Positions 35,330 to 44,270 of a stretch of 64,000 nt of DNA are shown one piece after another. Below the pieces are notes generated by a model. It ran no database searches, was not told the origin of the DNA, and was given only the letters and a program-made list of their open reading frames with translations. The position numbers were made by a program, and so were the translations under genes. The number at the start of each line of letters is the position of its first letter. The first letter of the stretch is position 1. The DNA is from an uncultured Alistipes sp. (GTDB taxonomy: Bacteria > Bacteroidota > Bacteroidia > Bacteroidales > Rikenellaceae): contig CANPHE010000012.1 of assembly GCA_947573795.1 (NCBI GenBank), positions 1 through 64,000 on the forward strand, in the 5' to 3' direction.

Positions 35330-36016
35330 ATGGAAACACCTCCGCTGAGGACGAAAATCCTCGAAACGATCATCCGCAAGTCGACCCTCAAACAGAAGGT
35401 CTTCGACAATACGTTCGCTGCGTTCAACCTCTTGAAGGAGACGCTGCTCGAAATGGCCTCCGAGATGGACGACGCACTGGACGGACGCCTCGACCGCCGC
35501 GTGAGACTCGAATACCGCGACCGCGGCAAGTTCGAAGCCCAGTTGCAGGTGGCCAACGACATGCTGATCTTCCAGATGCACACCGACGTCTTCGAATTCG
35601 CCCCCGATCATCCGATCCACCGTACCGAATACGTGCGCGAAGACGCCCAGCGCTCCTATTGCGGCGTGGTGAACATCTACAACTTCCTGTCGGATTCGTT
35701 CAAATTCAACCGCAATGCCGACGAGGGCTATCTGATCGGCCGCATCTTCATCAACCGCGAACGCCGTTATTTCGTCGAAGGCAAGCAGCAGGACTCGCTG
35801 CGTGCCGCCGATTTCGGCCGCGCGGAGATCGACCGCGAAGCGCTGACGGCGATCTTGGAGTCGGCGATCGATTTTTCGCTCAACTTCGACCTGCTGATGC
35901 CTCCCTACGAGGAGAACAAGCGGGTGACGCTCGACCAGTTCAACACCCGCATGGACAACTCGAAGTTCGTGACCGGCAAACGACTGGGCTACGACTTCGA
36001 CATCGACGACATCTGA
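35330..36016 (+). CDS. Conserved hypothetical protein
   Basis: A 228-residue soluble protein; I do not recognise a named domain. It has no signal peptide. The N-terminus is helical (LKQKVFDNTFAAFNLLKETL), followed by an alpha/beta part with HTDVFEFAPDHPIH, CGVVNIYNFLSDSFKFNRN and RIFINRERRYFVEGK, and an acidic C-terminus DFDIDDI. The sequence is well conserved in character and has normal codon use, so it is a real gene. It sits 27 nt after the glucosaminidase gene. Confidence 0.78.
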   Translation: METPPLRTKILETIIRKSTLKQKVFDNTFAAFNLLKETLLEMASEMDDALDGRLDRRVRLEYRDRGKFEAQLQVANDMLIFQMHTDVFEFAPDHPIHRTEYVREDAQRSYCGVVNIYNFLSDSFKFNRNADEGYLIGRIFINRERRYFVEGKQQDSLRAADFGRAEIDREALTAILESAIDFSLNFDLLMPPYEENKRVTLDQFNTRMDNSKFVTGKRLGYDFDIDDI

Positions 36017-36079
36017 ATCGAGACCGACGGGCCCGGGCCGCAACATGCGGCAACGGGCCTGCTCCTATAAAACCCGAAC

Positions 36080-38224
36080 GTGAAACTGCAACGAATCATC
36101 CCGCGCGGCCTCGTGGTGGCCGCCCTGCTGCTTGCCGCCGGAGTGCAGGCACGCAACGAATACGCCGAAATCGCCCATCTCCGCTCGATGAACCGCCGCG
36201 TGGCGGGCATCCGCTCGATGGCCGACGGCGAACACTATACCGTCCTCGAACAGGACCGCATAGTCCGCTACGCCTACGCCTCGCAGAACGAAGGGCGATC
36301 GCTGCTGCCCGAAAACGACCTGCGGCTGAAGATCGCCGACTACGCTTTCTCGCCCGACGAGCGTCGAATACTCGTCGCCTCGGGACGCACGCCGATCTAC
36401 CGCCACTCCTACACCACGCAGTACTATCTTTGCGAGAACGGCCAGCTGCGGCCGATCCTCGAAGAGGCTGCGGCACCGCGCGACGCGGGATTCTCGCCCG
36501 ACGGCGGCAAGATCGCCTTCAGCGACCGCAACGATCTCTACGTCTACGACATCGACACGCGTTCGACGCGCCGCATCACCGATGACGGCGCCTGGAACGA
36601 GGTCATCAACGGCACGACCGACTGGGTTTACGAGGAGGAGTTCGGCACGACGCGCGCCTACGCCTTTTCGCCCGACGGAGGCCGGATCGCCTACCTGCGT
36701 TTCGACGAAAGCGAGGTGCCCCTTATGGAGATGATGCGCTTCGACGGCAAGCTCTACAACGAGGCCTATTCGTTCAAGTACCCCAAGGCGGGCGAACGCA
36801 ACGCTACGGTACAACTGTGGGTCGCCGACCTGGCGACGGGCACCCGCGAGCGGATCGACACCGGCGCGGAGAGCGACCAATATATTCCCCGCATCGGCTT
36901 CACGCCCGACGGCCGGCTGTGGTACTACCGCCTCAACCGCCGGCAGAACGTCTTCGAAATGGTGCTCTGCGAGCCACACGGCGCCCAGCGTGTGGTCTAC
37001 GAAGAACGGGCGCAGCAATATGTCGAGCGGGTCGACGACGGGACGATCACCTTCGTCGACCGCGACCGCTTCCTGGTGCGGCAGGAGAGCCACACGGGCT
37101 ATATGCACCTCTATCTGTACAGCCTCCGCCGCGGTCTGCTGGAGCAGGTGACCAAAGGCGACTGGGAGGTGACGCAGGTCGTGGGCTGCGACGGCAAACG
37201 CGTCTGGTATCTCTCGACCGAGACCTCGCCCCTGCGCCGCAACCTTTACAGCATCCGCCTCGACGGCAAGGAGAAGCACCGCCTCACGCAGGAGGAGGGC
37301 TACTATACCGTAACCCCGAGCCGCGGCATGCGTTACTTCATCACAACCTACTCCTCGGCGACGTGCCCCAACCGTACGGATATCCTCGACGCCGCGGGCA
37401 AACTCGTCCGGCCATTGGCCGATAGCCGCGAGCTGCGCACGGAGCTGCTGGCTTCGGGACGCCCCGCGAAGGAGTTTTTCACCCTGACCACCGAGCGCGG
37501 CGACGTATTGAACGCCTATATGATAAAACCCCGCGACTTCGACCCCTCGAAGCAATACCCCGTGCTGCTGACCCAGTATTCGGGTCCGGGCTCGCAGCAG
37601 GTTTGCGACCGCTTCTCGCTCGACTGGGAGGACGCCCTGGTCGAGAAGGGCTACATCGTAGTCTGCGCCGACGGCCGCGGCACGGGATTCCGCGGCGAGA
37701 AGTTCAAGAAACTCACCTATGGGCGCTTGGGAGCCTTGGAGGTCGAGGATCAGCTCTCCACGGCCCGCTACATGGCCACGCAGCCCTACGTCGACGCAGC
37801 GCGCATCGGCATCTACGGATGGTCGTACGGCGGTTTCATGGCCCTGAGCTGCGCCCTGAAGGGGTGCGGGCTTTTCCGCATGGCCATCGCCGTGGCGCCC
37901 GTCACCTCGTGGCGCTATTACGACACGATCTACACCGAAATTTACAACAACCTGCCGCAGTTCAACGCCGCGGGTTACGACGACAATTCGCCCATCAACT
38001 TCGCGCAGATGCTCGACGACGAGCGCACGCGCCTGCTGATTATCCACGGCACGGCGGACGACAACGTGCATTTCCAGAACAGCGTCGAGATGACCCGTGC
38101 GCTCAACCGCGCCGGTAAGCAGTACGACATGATGGTCTACCCCGACCAGAACCATTCGATGATGCCCGACGCCACGGCCAACGTCCGTCAAAAAATGATC
38201 GATTATACACTCCGCAACCTATGA
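36080..38224 (+). CDS. Dipeptidyl peptidase IV-like (S9B) protease
   Basis: Periplasmic serine exopeptidase, 714 residues. It starts with GTG, and the signal peptide begins at once and ends GVQA near residue 25. An N-terminal eight-bladed propeller (about 50-470) is followed by the alpha/beta-hydrolase: GWSYGG with the catalytic Ser near 582, Asp in GTADDNVH near 658, and His in NHSMMP near 692. VYEEEFGTTRAYAFSPDG includes the Glu pair that binds the free N-terminus. It cleaves X-Pro or X-Ala dipeptides. It overlaps the MGMT gene by 4 nt. Confidence 0.94.
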   Translation: MKLQRIIPRGLVVAALLLAAGVQARNEYAEIAHLRSMNRRVAGIRSMADGEHYTVLEQDRIVRYAYASQNEGRSLLPENDLRLKIADYAFSPDERRILVASGRTPIYRHSYTTQYYLCENGQLRPILEEAAAPRDAGFSPDGGKIAFSDRNDLYVYDIDTRSTRRITDDGAWNEVINGTTDWVYEEEFGTTRAYAFSPDGGRIAYLRFDESEVPLMEMMRFDGKLYNEAYSFKYPKAGERNATVQLWVADLATGTRERIDTGAESDQYIPRIGFTPDGRLWYYRLNRRQNVFEMVLCEPHGAQRVVYEERAQQYVERVDDGTITFVDRDRFLVRQESHTGYMHLYLYSLRRGLLEQVTKGDWEVTQVVGCDGKRVWYLSTETSPLRRNLYSIRLDGKEKHRLTQEEGYYTVTPSRGMRYFITTYSSATCPNRTDILDAAGKLVRPLADSRELRTELLASGRPAKEFFTLTTERGDVLNAYMIKPRDFDPSKQYPVLLTQYSGPGSQQVCDRFSLDWEDALVEKGYIVVCADGRGTGFRGEKFKKLTYGRLGALEVEDQLSTARYMATQPYVDAARIGIYGWSYGGFMALSCALKGCGLFRMAIAVAPVTSWRYYDTIYTEIYNNLPQFNAAGYDDNSPINFAQMLDDERTRLLIIHGTADDNVHFQNSVEMTRALNRAGKQYDMMVYPDQNHSMMPDATANVRQKMIDYTLRNL

Positions 38225-38691
38225 TCCGACGCAGAATCATCGATTCGCCCGTCGGTGGGCTCATCCTGGCCGCCGACGAACAGGCCGTGCGGGAGGTCCG
38301 CTTCGCCAAGGGGCTCCGTGAGCCGGCTCCGGCCGGAGAGAGGTCGCCGGCCGACGCGCTGCTCGATCGGGCCGAACGGGAACTGTCGGAATATTTCGCC
38401 GGCTCGCGCCGCGACTTTACCGTTCCGATAGCTCCCGCGGGAACCCCCTTCCAACAGGAGGTATGGGCCGCATTGCGCACGATTCCCTACGGCGAAACCC
38501 GCACCTACGGCCAGATCGCCGCCGCCATCGGCCGCCCCCGGGCGTGCCGGGCCGTGGGCATGGCCAACAACCGCAACCCCGTCGCGATCGTCGTACCGTG
38601 CCACCGCGTCGTCGGCAGCACGGGAGCTCTGACGGGCTATGCCGGAGGTCTCGACGCCAAGGCGCTGCTGCTGCGCATCGAGCGGCGCTGA
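38221..38691 (+). CDS. ogt: Methylated-DNA-cysteine methyltransferase
   Basis: Suicide DNA repair protein that removes O6-alkyl groups from guanine, 156 residues. PCHRVVGS holds the acceptor Cys near residue 128, with GYAGGLDAKALLL behind it, and FQQEVWAALRTIPYGETRTYG is the helix-turn-helix start, in part. The N-terminal ferredoxin-like domain is short. The ATG overlaps the DPP-IV stop (ATGA), which implies translational coupling. The functional link between the two is unclear. Confidence 0.93.
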   Translation: MIRRRIIDSPVGGLILAADEQAVREVRFAKGLREPAPAGERSPADALLDRAERELSEYFAGSRRDFTVPIAPAGTPFQQEVWAALRTIPYGETRTYGQIAAAIGRPRACRAVGMANNRNPVAIVVPCHRVVGSTGALTGYAGGLDAKALLLRIERR

Positions 38692-38792
38692 GCCGGGCAT
38701 GCCGCAACGCCGCAGACACTCCGGGAGGCCCGAATCTGAAACCGTAGCGACAATATTCGATACGAAACGTATAGAGTTTCCATTATTTTCAT

Positions 38793-38800
38793 TAAATTTG
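38793..38800 (+). promoter_or_regulatory. -7 box of aldolase gene
   Basis: TAAATTTG matches the consensus TAnnTTTG, in an AT-rich stretch within otherwise GC-rich DNA. The leader to the aldolase ATG is about 170 nt and holds no gene. Confidence 0.5.
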
Positions 38801-38976
38801 TGCGGTTTTCAGCAAAAAACGATTCACCGCGAACGACATACCCGCATGAACCGGCCGACGGTTCTTTTTCAGCGGATGCCGGTCGGCAGCGAAATACCGC
38901 GCGACGGCGGTCGGACGAAAAGGCTGGAATCCGGAACCGGTACATAAAAGCATACAAGCGCATAAACTAAACTATT

Positions 38977-39969
38977 ATGGTATCTTACAAGGATCTGGGT
39001 CTTGTGAACACCCGCGAGATGTTCGCCAAGGCCATCGAAGGCGGTTATGCCATCCCGGCATTCAACTTCAACAACATGGAGCAGATGCAGGCCATCATCT
39101 CGGCATGTGTCGAGGCTTCGTCGCCCGTAATTCTCCAGGTGTCGTCGGGCGCCCGCAAATACGCCAATCAAACGCTGCTGCGTTACATGGCGCAGGGTGC
39201 CGTCGAATATGCCAAGGAACTGGGCAAGAACATTCCCATCGTCCTGCACCTCGACCACGGCAATTCGTTCGAATTGTGCAAGAGCTGCATCGACATGGGC
39301 TTCTCGTCGGTGATGATCGACGGCTCGTCGCTGCCCTACGAGGAGAACGTAGCGCTGACGAAGAAGGTCGTAGAGTACGCCCACCAGTTCGACGTAACGG
39401 TCGAAGGCGAGCTGGGCGTGCTGGCCGGCGTCGAGGATGAGGTAGCCGCCGAGCACTCCCACTACACCGACCCCAACGACGTGGTCGATTTCGTATCGAA
39501 GACCGGTGTGGATTCGCTGGCCATCTCGATCGGTACGTCGCACGGTGCCAACAAGTTCAAGCCCGAGCAGTGCACGCGTAACGCCGAGGGTATCCTCGTG
39601 CCGCCCCCCTTGCGTTTCGACATCCTCAAGGAGATCGAGAAGCGCATCCCGGGCTTCCCCATCGTGCTGCACGGTTCGTCGTCCGTACCGCAGGAGTACG
39701 TTAAGATCATCAACTCGCATGGCGGTGCGCTGAAGGATGCCGTAGGTATTCCCGAGGAGCAGCTGCGCGAGGCTGCCAAGAGCGCCGTTTGCAAGATCAA
39801 CATCGACTCGGACGGCCGTCTGGCTATGACCGCAGCCGTGCGCAAGGTCTTCGTCGATTCGCCCGCAGAGTTCGACCCCCGCAAGTACCTGGGTCCGGCT
39901 CGCGAGGAGTTGAAGAAGCTCTACAAGCACAAGTGCGAAAACGTCCTGGGTTCGGCCGGCAAGGCTTAA
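38977..39969 (+). CDS. fba: Class II fructose-bisphosphate aldolase
   Basis: Zinc-dependent glycolytic aldolase, 330 residues. The metal and substrate motifs are present: VLHLDHGNSFELCKSCIDMG, EGELGVLAGVEDEV, SIGTSHGANKF and VLHGSSSVP. The N-terminal YAIPAFNFNNMEQMQAI is typical. Codon use is strongly biased, as expected for a highly expressed gene. It is monocistronic: its own promoter upstream and a strong terminator downstream. Confidence 0.96.
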   Translation: MVSYKDLGLVNTREMFAKAIEGGYAIPAFNFNNMEQMQAIISACVEASSPVILQVSSGARKYANQTLLRYMAQGAVEYAKELGKNIPIVLHLDHGNSFELCKSCIDMGFSSVMIDGSSLPYEENVALTKKVVEYAHQFDVTVEGELGVLAGVEDEVAAEHSHYTDPNDVVDFVSKTGVDSLAISIGTSHGANKFKPEQCTRNAEGILVPPPLRFDILKEIEKRIPGFPIVLHGSSSVPQEYVKIINSHGGALKDAVGIPEEQLREAAKSAVCKINIDSDGRLAMTAAVRKVFVDSPAEFDPRKYLGPAREELKKLYKHKCENVLGSAGKA

Positions 39970-39987
39970 TTCGGCGATTCAACCGCA

Positions 39988-40028
39988 AAAGCGAAGCGGT
40001 CCGACCATCGAGGTCGGACCGCTTTTCG
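39988..40028 (+). terminator. Intrinsic terminator after fba
   Basis: AGCGGTCCGACC pairs with GGTCGGACCGCT, followed by TTTT; the minus strand has the matching AAAA/TTTT, so it can also end convergent sod transcription. Confidence 0.85.
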
Positions 40029-40042
40029 TTGGCGCGAGTCGC

Positions 40043-40657
40043 TTATCGGCGGCGTTCGTAACGCTCGCCGACCGTCTTCCAGTCGATCCGGTCCCACAAC
40101 GCTTGAACGGCTTCGGCCCGGCGGTTGCGGTAATCGATGTAATAGGCATGTTCCCAGACGTCGAAGCACATCAGCGGCACAAGTCCTTGACGCATCGGGT
40201 TTCCGGCATTTGACTCGGCGACGATCGACAGTTTGCCCGCCTTGTCCGTCGCGAGCCACGCCCAACCCGAGCCGAACAATCCCGTTGCCATGCCGGTCAT
40301 CTTCTCCTTCATCGCCCCGAACGATCCGAAATCGCGCTCGATCGCCGAGCGCAAAGCGCCGTCGGGATTCGTTTGAGGTGCGGGCGAAAGGGTCTCGAAG
40401 AAAAACTCATGATTCCAGGCCTGTGCGGCATTGTTGTAGATCGCACCGTCGGCCGAGAGGACGATATCTTCGAGGGGTTGGTCGGCGAAGGGCGTATCTA
40501 CGATCAACGTGTTGAGTTTGTCCACGTATCCCACGTAATGTTTGTCATGGTGATAACGCATGGTCTCCTCGGAGACCTGCGGTTCGAGGGCATCGTAAGC
40601 ATAGGGCAATTCCTTCGGCGTGAAACGCGTAAGGGTTGCGGTGTCGGTGGTTGCCAT
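40043..40657 (-). CDS. sodB: Fe/Mn superoxide dismutase
   Basis: Cytosolic superoxide dismutase, 204 residues. The metal ligands are visible: YHHDKHYVGYVDKLN, AQAWNHEFFFE, and DVWEHAYYIDYRNRR with Asp and His. Alistipes and Bacteroides enzymes of this type are iron-dependent or cambialistic; metal use cannot be fixed from sequence. The start at MATTDTATL is preferred. An in-frame ATG 39 nt upstream would add a hydrophobic MYTPIVSLLILPF, which could be a short export signal, so the start is not fully settled. Confidence 0.93.
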   Translation of the reverse strand: MATTDTATLTRFTPKELPYAYDALEPQVSEETMRYHHDKHYVGYVDKLNTLIVDTPFADQPLEDIVLSADGAIYNNAAQAWNHEFFFETLSPAPQTNPDGALRSAIERDFGSFGAMKEKMTGMATGLFGSGWAWLATDKAGKLSIVAESNAGNPMRQGLVPLMCFDVWEHAYYIDYRNRRAEAVQALWDRIDWKTVGERYERRR

Positions 40658-40808
40658 AAACGGTAAGATTAAAAGTGAAACGATCGGTGTGTACATGATT
40701 TGCGAATGAAGATCGCCGGTATGGCAGCAAATAGCGTACCGAACCGCCCCGATCGGAACCCGAGGCAGTCGGATGAAGGGATGGCAATCCGAAAACGGAA
40801 TATGGGGG

Positions 40809-41780
40809 TTATTGCACCAATAGGTTGCAGCCCCGGATTTCGGCACGATCGATGCGCCCCTCGACGACGAACGAACCGTCGGCGGCCACGCGTCCCGCAT
40901 CCTGCGTCTGGATGAAGGCGCAGGACCAGCGGTTGGCCAGGTCGACGATATCGAGTCCGCCGCGCGAACCGTCGGGCAGCAGGTCGAACGGATCGTTGAC
41001 GTCGCGTGCGACGACGCGCATCCAGGGCGGGCAGCGGAAAAGGTTGCCGCCTGCGGAGTATGCCTGCGACGTGAGTTCGGCCATGCCGTATTCCGAGTGT
41101 ATCTCGCCGACGCCGAATGCCCGGCAGAGGATGCGGTGGAACTCCTCCTTGGGCAGCTCCTCGCGGTAACCCTTCATGCCGCCCGTCTCCATCACCACCG
41201 TGTCGTGCAACGGCGGAGCATAACGTTCGGCGAGGTCCCACAGCGCATAGCTTACGCCTAACAGGATTTTGGGCTTCGGGTCGGCGGCCATATCGCGCAG
41301 CAGGGCGTCGTAATCGTCGAGGTAAAAGCCGCCCGAACCGCAATCGGCGATCAACCGGTCGGCCATGTAGACCAACGACGATCCTTTGCGTCGCAAATAG
41401 TTGGGCAGCAATGCGTAAAGGCTCATCTTCGAGGCCTCGCCGTAGAAGATGCGGAATGCCGTGCGGAATGCCTTTTCGTAGAGGGCCAGCGAACGCATGG
41501 CATGGTGCGAAGGGGTCATGCCGGTCGTTGCACTCGATGTGAAAACCGCCTCGGGAGCCGCATCGCCGCAATAGACGTCGTGCGACTTGAAGAGTTCGAT
41601 CGGCAGAAAGGGTATTTCCCGCCAGCGGGTCACCGTCCGGGGATCGACCTCGATACGGGCGAGGTATTCACGATACGGCGGACACTCGGCCGCTTGGAAC
41701 CGGAAGGTCTCCAATGCGAGGTCTTCGAAAGCAGCGTCGTCGTCCGCTCGGAGGTTGAATAGGGCTTCGGTCGTTTTCAT
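40809..41780 (-). CDS. LuxE-like acyl-protein synthetase/AMP-ligase
   Basis: A 323-residue protein of the adenylate-forming superfamily, similar to LuxE acyl-protein synthetases. It has WREIPFLPIELFKSHDV, FTSSATTGMTPSHH (phosphate loop-like), LLGVSYALWDLAERY, and ETGGMKGYREELPKEEF, then EIHSEYGMAELTSQAY and a C-terminal EGRIDRAEIRG. No reductase or thioesterase gene lies near, so it is not a lux system. In Bacteroidetes such genes occur singly or near O-antigen or coenzyme F390-like enzymes. The substrate is not known. Confidence 0.82.
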   Translation of the reverse strand: MKTTEALFNLRADDDAAFEDLALETFRFQAAECPPYREYLARIEVDPRTVTRWREIPFLPIELFKSHDVYCGDAAPEAVFTSSATTGMTPSHHAMRSLALYEKAFRTAFRIFYGEASKMSLYALLPNYLRRKGSSLVYMADRLIADCGSGGFYLDDYDALLRDMAADPKPKILLGVSYALWDLAERYAPPLHDTVVMETGGMKGYREELPKEEFHRILCRAFGVGEIHSEYGMAELTSQAYSAGGNLFRCPPWMRVVARDVNDPFDLLPDGSRGGLDIVDLANRWSCAFIQTQDAGRVAADGSFVVEGRIDRAEIRGCNLLVQ

Positions 41781-41879
41781 TGCCCCAAAGTTACGCAGAA
41801 TCGGAGGAAGAAATGCGATTTTCACGCGATTTTTCGTATTTCGGACTGTTCCTTGAAATATTCTCGTTCGGCACAATAC

Positions 41880-41997
41880 AAGTAAACTTGCTTTTGCCCT
41901 CGCTTATTCGTACTTTGGCTTCGCCGAAGATACTTCGCCTCGGAAAAAATGCAAGCAAGCTTGCTTTTTTCTCTCGGCTTATTCGTATCTTTGTTTC
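41880..41997 (+). promoter_or_regulatory. Duplicated promoter upstream of GH3 gene
   Basis: Two related segments, about 41880-41922 and 41951-41997, share ACTTGCTTTT, a CTCGCTTATTCGTA-like core and a -7 box (TACTTTGG, then TATCTTTG at 41986-41993). The second, with the better box, probably drives the GH3 gene. A small inverted repeat, CTTCGCCGAAG, lies between. The copy with GCAAGCAAGCTTGC is a palindrome-like element. Confidence 0.6.
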
Positions 41998-42053
41998 CGA
42001 ACTGCCCCTCCAGGTAGTTGTAAACTAACTACAAACTTATAAAAAAACACAAC

Positions 42054-44210
42054 ATGAAAATCATTCGACTGCTGCCGATGCTCGCACTGCTGCTCGGCGG
42101 TCGCACGGTCGTTGCTCAAACGCCTGCCTATCTCGACGATTCGCTGCCGATCGAGCAACGCGTAGAGGATGCGCTCGCGCGGATGACGCTCGAAGAAAAA
42201 GTAGCTCTATGCCACGGACAATCCAAATTCTGCGTGGCGGGCGTCAAAAGACTCGGCATCCCCGAGCTGTGGATGAACGACGGCCCCCACGGCATGAAGG
42301 CCGACATTCATTGGGACAGCTGGGAATATGCTAAAGCTACCAATGACTCGTGTACGGCTTTCCCGGCGTTGGTGGGACTCGCGGCGACGTGGAATCCCGA
42401 ACTGAGCCTGCGCTACGGACGTGCGCTGGGCGAGGAGGCGCGCTACCGCAAGAAAGACGTGGTGCTCGGCCCCGGTGTCAACATCTACCGCACGCCGCTC
42501 AACGGCCGCAGTTTCGAGTATATGGGCGAAGACCCCTACCTGGCCGCACAGATGGTGGTGCCTTATATTCAGGGCGTTCAGCAGAACGGTGTCGCGACCT
42601 GCGTGAAGCACTTCGCGGTGAATAACCAGGAGGCCGACCGGTTGAAAACCGATGTCGTGGTGAGCGACCGGGCGTTGTACGAAATTTACCTTCCGGCATT
42701 CCGTGCAGCCGTGCAACAGGGCGGAACGTGGTCGATCATGGGGTCCTACAACCGATTCGAGGGCACGCATTGCAGCCATAACGATCGTTTGCTCAACAAA
42801 ATACTCAAAGGCGAATGGGGCTTCGACGGTGCCGTGGTCTCCGACTGGGGCGGTACGCACGACACGCGCGAAGCGGCGCTCAACGGACTCGATATCGAGA
42901 TGGGCACCCATGCTAAAAGTTATGCGGATAACTACCTGGCCGATCCGTTCCTTGCTTTGCTGAAAAACGGCGAAATTCCGCAGCGCGTCGTCGACGAAAA
43001 GGCCCGTCGCGTGCTGCGTCTGATCCTGCGCACCTCGATGAACCGTGCGCGTCCCTGGGGTTCGTTCGCGACGGAGGAACATGCCGCCGAGGCGCGCGCC
43101 ATTGCCGAGGAGGGTATCGTGCTGCTGAAGAACGAAGGCGGGCTGCTGCCGCTGGAGACCAAGAAGATGCGTATCGCCGTGATCGGCGAGAATGCCGATA
43201 AGCGCATGTCCGAGGGCGGCGGCAGTGCCGAGCTGAAAGTTTGGCGCGAGATCACGCCGCTGGCCGGTATCCGGGCCCGTTTCCCCGAGGCCGAGATCGT
43301 CTACGAACGCGGCTACGTAAGCGGTTACAAGGGGGTTACGCAGGCCGTGGGCGGACAGCATGCACGAGCCGTCGAGGCGGCTCGCAAAGCCGATTTGGTG
43401 ATCTATGTCGGCGGTCTGAACAAGGAGCGCGGCCAGGACAGCGAGCAGGCCGATCGCAGCGATCTGTATCTGCCTTACAACCAGGATCGCCTGATCGGGG
43501 ATATCGCCGCGGCGAATAAGAATACGGTTGTGGTACTGCTTACGGGCAATGCCGTGGCGATGCCGTGGATCGATCGCGTGCGGAGCGTGGTGGTCGCCTG
43601 GTACGGCGGCAGTGAGGCGGGCAACGCCCTGGCCGCGGTGCTTTCGGGCGATGTCAATCCGAGCGGCAAACTTCCTGTCAGCTTCCCCGTGCGGCTCGAA
43701 GACCTCGGTGCCCACTCGCCCCTGGCCGGCGAATATCCCGGCGACGGTACGACCGTCCGTTACAACGACGATATTTTCGTGGGTTACCGCTGGTTGGAGA
43801 AACAGGCCGTGCGTCCGCTTTTCTGCTTCGGCCACGGACTCAGTTATACGACCTTCGCCTACGGCAAGCCGCGCGTCGACGCGTCGACGCTGCGTCCCGA
43901 CGGGCGGATCGTGCTGAGCATCGACGTCACTAACACGGGCGCCCGGGCCGGTGCCGAGGTCGTGCAGCTCTATGTCGGCGACCGCGAGGCCTCCATACCC
44001 CGTCCGGTCAAGGAGCTCAAAGGCTTCCGCAAAGTGAGCCTCGCCCCCGGCGAGACCCGCACGGTGGAGTTCGTCGTAACGCCCGAGGCGCTGAGTTTCT
44101 ACGATGCCGAGCGTCATGCCTGGAAGGCCGAAGCGGGACAGTTCGATCTGTCGGTCGGCTCCTCCTCGGCGGATATCCGTCGCAGCGTGACGATCCGTTA
44201 CGAGGAGTAA
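42054..44210 (+). CDS. Glycoside hydrolase family 3 beta-glucosidase
   Basis: Secreted or periplasmic beta-glucosidase, 718 residues. The signal peptide ends VVAQ near residue 22. The GH3 N-terminal barrel has NDGPHGMK, VLGPGVNIYRTPLNGRSFEY, CVKHFAVNNQE and VVSDWGG with the nucleophile Asp near residue 264. The GH3 C-terminal domain carries EGGGSAELKVW. A fibronectin type III-like domain ends the protein (about 620-718, DVTNTGARAGAEVVQLYV). The three-domain build is that of BglX-like enzymes; substrates may be gluco-oligosaccharides. Confidence 0.93.
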   Translation: MKIIRLLPMLALLLGGRTVVAQTPAYLDDSLPIEQRVEDALARMTLEEKVALCHGQSKFCVAGVKRLGIPELWMNDGPHGMKADIHWDSWEYAKATNDSCTAFPALVGLAATWNPELSLRYGRALGEEARYRKKDVVLGPGVNIYRTPLNGRSFEYMGEDPYLAAQMVVPYIQGVQQNGVATCVKHFAVNNQEADRLKTDVVVSDRALYEIYLPAFRAAVQQGGTWSIMGSYNRFEGTHCSHNDRLLNKILKGEWGFDGAVVSDWGGTHDTREAALNGLDIEMGTHAKSYADNYLADPFLALLKNGEIPQRVVDEKARRVLRLILRTSMNRARPWGSFATEEHAAEARAIAEEGIVLLKNEGGLLPLETKKMRIAVIGENADKRMSEGGGSAELKVWREITPLAGIRARFPEAEIVYERGYVSGYKGVTQAVGGQHARAVEAARKADLVIYVGGLNKERGQDSEQADRSDLYLPYNQDRLIGDIAAANKNTVVVLLTGNAVAMPWIDRVRSVVVAWYGGSEAGNALAAVLSGDVNPSGKLPVSFPVRLEDLGAHSPLAGEYPGDGTTVRYNDDIFVGYRWLEKQAVRPLFCFGHGLSYTTFAYGKPRVDASTLRPDGRIVLSIDVTNTGARAGAEVVQLYVGDREASIPRPVKELKGFRKVSLAPGETRTVEFVVTPEALSFYDAERHAWKAEAGQFDLSVGSSSADIRRSVTIRYEE

Positions 44211-44227
44211 CGGGTTTCGCAGCTGAA

Positions 44228-44270
44228 AAAGCGTCTCGCGCCAATCGGTGCGGGACGCTTATTTTTAGAA
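44228..44270 (+). terminator. Intrinsic terminator after GH3 gene
   Basis: AAGCGTCTCGCGCC pairs with GGTGCGGGACGCTT, followed by A and five Ts. It overlaps the 3' end of the convergent small lipoprotein gene. Confidence 0.85.

Noticed and set aside
36065..38191. 708-codon minus-strand frame opposite the DPP-IV gene
   Set aside because: Antisense shadow of a complete S9 peptidase.
40809..41780. Part of a luciferase (lux) system
   Set aside because: No luxA, B, C or D genes nearby; only the adenylating domain similarity supports the call.
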